This document shows, one piece after another, positions 57,298 through 64,000 of a stretch of DNA of 64,000 nucleotides (the first letter of the stretch is position 1; each line of letters begins with the position of its first letter). A program made the position numbers and the translations under genes. The DNA comes from Tilletia caries (lineage: Eukaryota; Basidiomycota; Exobasidiomycetes; Tilletiales; Tilletiaceae), in the NCBI GenBank assembly GCA_032718865.1, contig JALUTQ010000045.1, forward strand, positions 1,178,001-1,242,000. The letters run 5' to 3'. The notes under the pieces are model-generated. The model saw only the letters and a program-made list of their open reading frames with translations. It was not told where the DNA came from and made no database searches.

Positions 57298-58606
57298 TAG
57301 TCTCATCGTATCAGACGTCCGCGGACTTGACATGTGTGCTGAGCTCTACGTGAAATTAGAATTTCCACGTGGCATTAGCCGCCTGTGGCGCCAGCTCAGC
57401 TGTCCGCTAGGACGTCTGATTCCAACTGTAAGGCTCACTTACTGGAGTGCAATTCCAGAACCAACACCAACAGAAGATCAACACAACACCACACAAATGC
57501 CTCCAATGGCGATGCGGGCGCGTAGTGGAGCGGTCCTGGGTGTTGGAACAGGCTCGAGCAGGACGTTTCAACACAAATCAGGCGCATGTATTCCAATTTC
57601 CATCCATACTGAATTGCTGTCTACTGAAGAGATCTCGCTGCTAATTCAAACATCTTTACAATTCTCGGCGCGCTCTACTCTACAAGGTGCATTGTGGTGC
57701 GGCATAGATCGCAAGGGCGGAGACCGGGACCGTACTAGCGGCTGCTTGAACCCCGTTCGCTCGTCCATGGTGAGCGGGTCCGACTTGGGGATCACGGGCG
57801 CGACGTTGGCGACGTCCGACAGCTTCTTCATGGCGGTGACGTCGATTGATCGCACGGCAGTGGCCGAAGCTGATGGAGGACGCGTGGATCAGAAGGAAGG
57901 AGGGGCGCAGAGAGGAGAAGAGGATCAGTTATGCCGCCAAGCCGCATTCATCCACATACATCCGCATCATACATGAGTCAGACAAACGAGATGACACTCA
58001 CCCAACTGCGGTCTTTGGAGTTCTGGACCCGACGCGAGAGAGGCGAGGGCGAGAACTGGTGCGGCCGACGAGAACGAAGACTGCGAGATGACGAGATCAG
58101 AGAGAGAGAAAAGTCAGAGAAGTGAGAATAGAAGAGATCGTCAAAAGGGAGGGAGGAGGGACGAGGCAGTCACGTCAATGCCGAGGATGTCGAACTGTCC
58201 CAGCTGGCCCATCTTTTGCGCGAGCTCCGCGGCATCATTAATGAGCTGCTTGTGCGTGCTGCGCGAAGAGAAGCGCTGGAGTGTGGTTGATCATAGTGAG
58301 CAGTCTGTTGGAGGAAAGAAGTGCTTGAGTGAGTGGGTGTCCTCTGCGCGCGCGCGAAGAAGGCGTGGACACCGATGTCCGTGAGTCGGCGGCGTGACTC
58401 CGGTCTGTTGGGGCGATGTGAGTGAGCATGCTGAGGTCGGGATGGTCAGAATTGCAATGTCCCGGTTTTTCTATGAGTTGGAATCAGACGCCTTACGGCC
58501 AGCCAGAGACGCTCTCATACGCGGCTATGGCCACGTGGAAATTGATTTTTATTTATTTCAACCGCGTGAATTCACCGCCGTAAATGCGTCTGATACGATG
58601 AGACTA
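57298..58606. mobile_element. 1309-bp Pack-type DNA transposon (Mutator-like) carrying host gene fragments
   Basis: The two ends are inverted copies starting TAGTCTCATCGTATCAGACG (20 bp perfect at 57298-57317 and 58587-58606). The inverted similarity resumes as AATTTCCACGTGGC with AGCCGC (57360s; 58530s) and as CGTCTGATTCCAACT (57414-57428; 58486-58500). The arms are therefore imperfect inverted repeats of about 130 bp. The element is bounded by a perfect 9-bp duplication GGTAAAACA, the usual Mutator-type length. No transposase is visible, so it is non-autonomous. The interior holds exon-intron-structured coding fragments on the minus strand, one septin-like. That combination, long inverted repeats around captured gene pieces, is the Pack-MULE architecture. 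Confidence 0.85.
57646..58275 (-). pseudogene. Captured gene fragments inside the transposon, last one septin-like
   Basis: Three exon-like blocks joined by well-formed introns keep one open frame: 58275-58174, 58080-58002 and 57869-57646. The last block carries VRSIDVTAMKKLSDVANVAP, then PVIPKSDPLTMDERTGFKQ (57742-57852). This resembles the septin GTPase segment around the G4 motif (AKAD/AKSD; here PKSD). The P-loop and G3 regions are missing, and the frame leaves septin similarity after FKQ and soon stops. The first block (KQLINDAAELAQKMGQLGQF, then DILGID) looks like real coding sequence of unknown origin. It is probably a non-functional or chimeric transcript unit. A chance resemblance of the short septin-like stretch is possible but unlikely. 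Confidence 0.55.
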
Positions 58607-58615
58607 GGTAAAACA
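58607..58615 (+). repeat. Right 9-bp target site duplication
   Basis: GGTAAAACA, identical to 57289-57297. Confidence 0.88.
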
Positions 58616-60119
58616 CTGCTCTAGTGCATGAACTTTTTTCCTCACCTTGAATCCGATGGAGGGTAGGTTCATAGTGGCAACCGAGGAAATGGTCAAATCA
58701 CATAGTAAAATCGAGAATTGCAGGAAACAAAACGGGCAGACACCACCATAGCTCACCAACCACTCTGACAGCTTGTCGCGAACACTCAGAAAGGATTGTA
58801 CGTCTGCCCAGGATCTCGAGCCTCCAAGTTTTTTGAGTAGAATCGTCTTAGAAACGACCGACTTCGATAATAGACGAAAAGAGGCTGTTTTGTGAATTTC
58901 GATGAAGGGTACACTCAGAATTTGGCCCTAATTTCGCGAGACCGTCGGGCGGCCAAGGCCAAGCCCGACGTTCGAGTGTCGAGACTACCACCGCTGCTCG
59001 AAGCCTCCAACGCGCTCCTATGTGAAGTCATCCGCTCTGACTGGAGCGTGGATCCCGTCTGGGCGACGAGCAACAGATGGTCAACCGTGCGCAGTTCCGA
59101 CTCCCGACCCGCGCGTTCCTTGCGACGTCGTGATAATGAGGCAATGAGGGTCGATGATTGAATATTGAAAAATGGAATGAAATCGACAACAAAGCCAAGC
59201 GGCCAAGCAGGCAGAGGCGCAAGCGAGAGGGAGCAGAGGCCGACCGATTTCGAAATTGGGTGCCTGCTTTCTTATGTCCGAGTCGACCCAGCCATTCGGC
59301 CGAATCTTCATCTTTATCTTATCTTTTATCTTATCTTATCTCATCCCATCCCATCCACAGGAGGATGACATGAAGATTGAAGCAGGCATAGTTAGGACAA
59401 CGCGCGCCTGCGCATCTCTCGGGAACCTCTGATGGGTAGAATGGAATTGGTCTTGTACTGACTCGGTGCGCCCGTGCTCGTCTTTGTTGAGCATCGAAAG
59501 TCTCCGTTGTAATTCTTTCACCTCGCACTTGAAAATCAATCATCATCATCATCATCACATGAAGATTGAAGAAGTAGTTCCTTGGTTCGTCCGTGACCTT
59601 TTGCGCTGGGCTGGGCTGGCCGGCCTCGCCTGCGTGTGTACATACTTGGATTCGTGTTTGCAGCCTCCGCCGAGGTCACAACTTAGCGAAGCATCGGGTG
59701 GAAGTGAGAGTCCTTCCTCCTGCCTCTTCTCATTCACTACTGGCTCAAGTGGACAGACATCGAAGACACGCGAGTCAAGACGCGAGTGAAGAGGTTGACG
59801 TGAAAAGATGTTTGTGAATTCAACTGGACAAGAAGGGTAAAGTGAAGGGAAGAGACATCAAGCCTCTTCACAATCATACTGTAGCGCCCTTCAGTCAATG
59901 ACAGAGAAAATCCCAAGATGGAAAGAGAAAAAACAGAGATGGGGGCGAACCAAAGAGCCAGTCTTGCTTCGCGAGTATGGTGGGTTTGGGGTAAGGGTGG
60001 GCTAATGGCTTGCCATGTTGCCTTGATGAGAGTCGAGAAGTCGAGAGATGGATGGAAAGAAAGGGAACCGGCCCCCTTCCTTCCGCAGCAAGATATCGTT
60101 TTTTGTGTTTGTTGTTGTT
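58616..60119. other. 1.5-kb intergenic region, no gene recognised
   Basis: It contains a TTATC/CATCC pentamer-type tract at about 59310-59355 and a CAT trinucleotide run near 59540. ACATGAAGATTGAAG is repeated directly near 59369 and 59558. Otherwise nothing was recognised. Confidence 0.5.
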
Positions 60120-61267
60120 TCAGAGCCACTCCCACTTGACACCCTGGATCCGACCAAGGCTCATGTCGGCCAGCTTGGTGAACGCAGCAGGAGTGAAGTC
60201 GAGGTCCTCCGGCGCGCAGCCTTCGCACCGGTCCACAGCAGTGACAACGACCGACTTGCCCTGATAGGAGGCCCGCAGCTTCTTGCCGCAGAAGCCATTG
60301 TTGTTCGGGTTGCCGCCGACCGTCTTGGTGTCATAGAGCGAGTGGGAGAGGGCGACGACCATGTCCGAGTCGGTGTATGATCCTCCACAGGCCGTGATAC
60401 CACCTGTAGAATGTGTAGTCAATGAGAGAATAGATGTCAGTCAGCCGATCAATTCCAAATCAAGAGCTGGTGAAAGAGGATGAACGCACCAGCCATGTTG
60501 TAGTAGGTGCCTTCACCGTTGTTGGTCGGACCGCCAGAGGACGAACCACTGTTTCCAGAAGACGAGCCACTCGGGGTAGCAGCGGTGGGCTTCTTGGGCT
60601 TCTTAGGCTCTGTGCTGCCAGTGTGCTTGCCCTTTCCGTGCGGGACGGCCTTTGCAGGGGCCTTCGCAGGGGTGTCGGGGCACGATACAGTGGCAACAGT
60701 TGTGTCGGCGGGAAGATCAACGTTGGTGACATCGACGTCGTTGTCGAGGTCGTCGTCATCCTCATCGTCTTCATCGTCGTCATCGGCATCAGTGACATCC
60801 TCGTCATCGTCATCCTCATCGTCATCCTCCTCGTCATCAACAGACTTGTCGGCAGCAGGGTCCGAGGCGGGGGCAGCAGCAGAGTCATCGCCCGAGTTCT
60901 GTTGCCAGTACGTAGCGAAGTCCTGGGGAGTCTTGCCTGCCTTGAGGTCCTTCATGACAGCCGATTGCCAGACCGAGTTCTTGCGGTGGAACTCGTCATC
61001 GTTAGCCTTCATCTTGGCAACAATGTCGAGTTGCTCCTGGGTGGCCCGGGGCTGCTGGGCAGCGACGGAGGAGCGACGGATGACCTGTCGGTGCATGCGC
61101 ATTTGCTGGCCCCTGCCGATGGGAGACAGACCGGCTGGGCCGCGGGTAACACCGGAACCAGCCCGGGGAGCATTGACGAGTTGGGCAGCGGCCTGCTGGT
61201 CGGCTGCGGCACCGACAGCGGCGACGGCAACTGCGGCAGTGGTGATAGCAATGGTGAAGAAACGCAT
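60120..61267 (-). CDS. Secreted double-psi beta-barrel (barwin/RlpA-like) protein with acidic linker
   Basis: Exons 61267-60490 and 60403-60120 give 353 aa. A signal peptide (MRFFTIAITTAAVAVAAVGA) is followed by a basic region. A helical segment (ATQEQLDIVAKMKANDDEFH) comes next, then a long Asp/Glu stretch (residues 145-185) and a Lys/Ser/Gly-rich linker. The C-terminal barrel starts with GTYYNMAGGITACGGSYTDS and continues GFCGKKLRASYQGKSVVVTA, then VDRCEGCAPEDLDFTPAAFT. The G(T)xY start, paired Cys and DRCxGC...LD(F/L)xPxAF pattern define the fungal rare-lipoprotein-A/expansin-like barrel family, seen in secreted cell-wall or effector proteins. A lytic role needs catalytic Asp residues; the barrel Asp of VDRC is present. 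A TATA box is at 61590-61597. Confidence 0.88.
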
Positions 61268-62349
61268 TTTTGCTTTGAGTCTTGAGAGTGAGTCTTGAGA
61301 AGAAAGGGTGATGTGTGCGTGAGAGTGAGAGAGAGAGGGGAGATTCCCGTTTCGAGTTCCGTTTCCTTCAGGAGGTGGATGGTGTGTGTTAGAGAGTCTG
61401 TTCTTCCTGCCAGAGGAGAGAGCGAGTGAGTGAGTGAGAGTATACAGAGGAAGGGGGGAACAGGGAAGGAAAGGGTGAGGGTGAGGGGCGAATAAAGACG
61501 AGGGAAGGGGGAGAGAGTCGTGAGTGGATGGGCGGATGGATGAGGATGGGAAGAAAGGGATGCGCAGAGGGGAAGCGAAGTGGGCGGTCTTTATATACCT
61601 TCTGCCTTTTCACACTGCCTGTCCTCTCCGTGCATCGTGCATCGCTTCATCGTCTTCCACTCGTGCAGTGCCGCGACAAAGGAGTGCAAGAAAAGGGAAG
61701 ATTTCGATGCAAGGGCGCAGTGTAGAAGTGCTTGCTGACATAAGCAGATAGTGCGGGGGGTCATCAACACCTTGCACTCTGTCGCCATGTCACCCACCTC
61801 GCCGCCAAACCACAGGGACGCGTCTCGCGATGAGGGCCGCGCTCTGCTGGGCTGCTGCTGCTGCTGCGGCTGCTGCTGCTGCTGCTGTTGCGAGGCTGGC
61901 AGACAAGGCAGCAGCACAGCAGAGAGAGAGGTTACTTTGCTGCCGCTCTCCCCCAAGTCCCAACGCCGACGCTGTCCTTTCCCGGTCCGACCAGAGGGGA
62001 AGTGTGAAACCCAGACCCAGCCCTTGAAATTGAAAAGGGTACGGTGCGACCAACGAACGACCCTTGAATCTTGATATAACCATCAAGCCCTCAACGCAAG
62101 CAGCCTCAGTCAGTGATAGCGCAGCCTTGGCTTCCTCAGAGCGTGGCCTTGGCCCAGTAACAAGGTCAGTGGAGACCCAAAGTCGGTGGGTGACAGATCA
62201 TTGCGCATCGTTTGGAGGGACAGCCCAGGTTTGAAGGCCGCACGACCGTGCATTATTGCGAGAAAGAGGGGGAAGGGAGAGGGAAGGGTATGTTAATAGA
62301 AGGGACCTGCAGTGAGCCCCTAGTCCAGGGCGAAAAGGGATGACCAGTC
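61268..62349. other. Promoter region of the secreted barrel gene and convergent flank
   Basis: It holds a TATA box, a GA/TGAG-rich leader at 61290-61450 and a CTG trinucleotide run at about 61850-61890. No gene was recognised. Confidence 0.5.
61590..61597 (-). promoter_or_regulatory. TATA box of the secreted barrel protein gene
   Basis: TATATAAA on the minus strand, about 325 nt upstream of the start codon. It implies a long, TGAG-rich 5' UTR. Confidence 0.5.
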
Positions 62350-63684
62350 TCAAGAGAGACGCCTGTTCGTCGTCACAGGCGTATCAGGCCGAGTCTCATC
62401 CCGCGGCCCACCCATGCCCGTGCCCAGCAGTCGGTTCTTCGGAACAGGCTTGCCTTCGTCCACGCTCACATCTTCCCGACGGGTCGATACCAGCTCGAGA
62501 TTGGCGTCGCTGGGGAAAACCAACGAGAAATCGCGGGGGGGTGTAGGGGTGAGGTTGAGGCGGAAGGTCAGTGAGGGAAGGCATGTCTTCTGGCAGGCTT
62601 TGGACTTGGACTTACAAGCCATGTGTAGCGAGATCCCTTTGAGGGAGCAATCAAGAAGAACAGGAGGGCGTGTCAGGATACGGGTTCGTGTAGGGACGGA
62701 CCAGCTCACTCTCATTCCTCGTACTCACCTCCACGTCTCGTCCTCGTCGTTCTCTGTCTGTAAGCTATACATGCTCAAGAACCCCTCAAACTGCACATAG
62801 AAAAAGACAAAGATTGTCAGTCGAGTCGCATACATGCGCCTCAAACGCTTGAACCAGGAAGAACCGATATACGCACAGTCAACCGCCCCTGCTCATCCAC
62901 ATCCAAAAACTCCAAGATCTCCGCCTTGCTCTCCGCCCCAAACGGCGCTCCATTCGTCTCAAACGCGAACCGATCCAACGCAGCGTCGCTCAGCACCGCA
63001 TTATCGTCCGGGTCCGAGCCGAGCACCGGTAGAGGTTCTTGTGTCGTTTGTGGTTGGGAGCACGACGGCGTAGAGGACGACGGGGAGGACGACGACGGAC
63101 CGGCTTGAGGGTTCGGAGCCGTTGATGATAGTGAGCTTGAGCGGGTGGTGGAGTGGGAGGAAGGGGGCAGTACGGTAGACGGACCAAAGGAAGATCGCAT
63201 CTCGTTCCTTCGCGCTTCCTCCTCCTCCCGCCCCCTCGCCGCAGCCTCAGCCTCAGCCTCTGCCTCTGCCTCCGCCTCCGCCTCCGCTTCCTCATCGTCG
63301 TCCTCCCCATCTTGACCATCACCATCGACATCATCTCCGCCTGACGAAGGACCGGCCGGGGTCGATTTGAAGGATGAAGACGAGACGATCCGTCGAGTTC
63401 GCTCCGAGGCCGGCGGCACACTGGCGTACTTTTGAAAGATGTACGAAAGGGCCCGGCGGAACTGGGAAGATCGTCAAAGAAAGGGGGGGGGGGGGAGAGT
63501 TAGCCAATTTTTCTCTCTCGCACGCGCGCACATACTCGAGCACCGCGCCACAAGAGTATAAGGGTCCAAAACGACAATCACATACCTTGGGAGTCAGATC
63601 TCCATCCTCGTCCAACAATGTCTCCCGCCGCGCACCGCCCCGCACGCTGATCGTCGAAGACGTCGCCGTTTTCGCTCCGCTCAT
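62350..63684 (-). CDS. Conserved fungal EF-hand-like protein
   Basis: Exons 63684-63586, 63461-62877, 62790-62729, 62636-62616 and 62509-62350 give 308 aa. Landmarks are RRALSYIFQKYASVPP, a Glu-Ala repeat (EAEAEAEAE), AEILEFLDVDEQGRLT joined across an intron to FEGFLSMYSLQTENDEDETW, then RDLATHGFDANLELVSTRRE. The DVDEQGRLTFEG stretch resembles an EF-hand loop, but its twelfth position is Gly instead of Glu, so calcium binding is uncertain. The tail LQTENDEDETWRDLxxHGFD is strongly conserved in small fungal proteins of unknown role. Exon 4 is only 21 nt. The model is supported because every junction restores the conserved block. Confidence 0.85.
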
Positions 63685-64000
63685 CGTGATCCTTTTTTGC
63701 CCCACTGTTTTACCCGCGCGCGCTCGCTTCAGGGCTTGGCCGAAGAGGGTCCACTTGCTTCCTTCGGGTGGGAGGCAAGGGGATTTGGAAATATGGTCGA
63801 CGTTCGAGAGGAGAAGCAGAGCGCTTTGGCCTCTGTCCCTTCCAAATCCAACCAACACTTCCTCAACAGTTTCCCTGGTTAATTTTCGCTCACACTCTCT
63901 CCTCGCGTTTCTCATTTCCGATGTTGTTCTTCCCGTCGCGCGCGCGAGTATGAAAGAGAGAGGAGAGAGGGCTTTACTCGATGTTTCGCTGGTTGGGATT
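63685..64000. other. Upstream flank at the window edge
   Basis: Promoter region of the EF-hand-like gene. No gene was recognised before the window ends. Confidence 0.4.

Noticed and set aside
57511..57585. tRNA-like stretch with a box A match (TAGTGGAGCGG) and GGCTCGAGC resembling box B
   Set aside because: The B-box lacks the required GGTTCGANNCC pattern and no cloverleaf stems could be paired; it lies inside the transposon.
1..64000. CRISPR arrays, rRNA genes, prokaryotic operons or viral genes
   Set aside because: No regularly spaced direct repeats, rRNA segments or viral protein motifs were seen; gene structure is eukaryotic throughout.

Overview
The window reads as a gene-dense nuclear segment of a filamentous or dimorphic basidiomycete fungus. 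It has many GT-AG introns, mostly 40-160 nt, GC-rich coding DNA, Ser/Pro/Gln-rich low-complexity insertions and a typical fungal gene set: PKA regulatory subunit, Rim15-type kinase, THI6, URC4, Arp10 and a YMC-type carrier. Family-level placement is inference; a smut-related lineage (Ustilaginomycotina) would fit but is not proven. All multi-exon models were built by reading splice sites by eye. In each complete model the summed exon length is a multiple of three.

Layout. 1-9.6 kb: a Rab-type GTPase with a large internal insertion (-), a seven-helix membrane protein (-) and mitochondrial ribosomal protein uS4m (+). 9.6-17.2 kb: PKA regulatory subunit (-), a secreted tandem-repeat protein (-) and a Gyp8/TBC1D20-type Rab-GAP (-). 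17.2-23.1 kb: a nine-exon PARP-fold gene with an 8-nt microexon (+), a 529-bp MITE with a perfect 10-bp target duplication, a membrane-anchored SGNH-like protein (+), then 2 kb of inverted-repeat DNA. 23.1-27 kb: a bZIP factor (-) and a PLP-dependent serine racemase/dehydratase (+). 27.5-38.3 kb: one 10.5-kb coding sequence for a Rim15-like PAS/AGC-kinase/receiver protein (-). 40-49 kb: URC4 (-) divergent from a nitroreductase (+), and Arp10 (-) divergent from THI6 (+). 50-56 kb: an unresolved gene with a duplicated intron, a YMC-type mitochondrial carrier (-) divergent from exosome subunit RRP40 (+), and a small hypothetical gene. 57.3-58.6 kb: a 1.3-kb transposon with about 130-bp terminal inverted repeats and a 9-bp target duplication, carrying intron-bearing gene fragments, one of them septin-like. 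60-64 kb: a secreted double-psi beta-barrel protein (-) and a conserved EF-hand-like protein (-).

Functional themes. Nutrient signalling is represented by the PKA regulatory subunit and the Rim15-like kinase, which is a PKA/TOR-controlled family in yeast. Vesicle traffic and cytoskeleton are represented by the Rab, the Rab-GAP and the dynactin Arp10. Mitochondrial functions are represented by uS4m and the carrier. The most unusual material is the pair of transposon-like elements, which share the terminal hexamer TAGTCT and leave 9-10 bp target duplications, and the PARP-fold gene. No tRNA, rRNA, CRISPR or viral gene was recognised.
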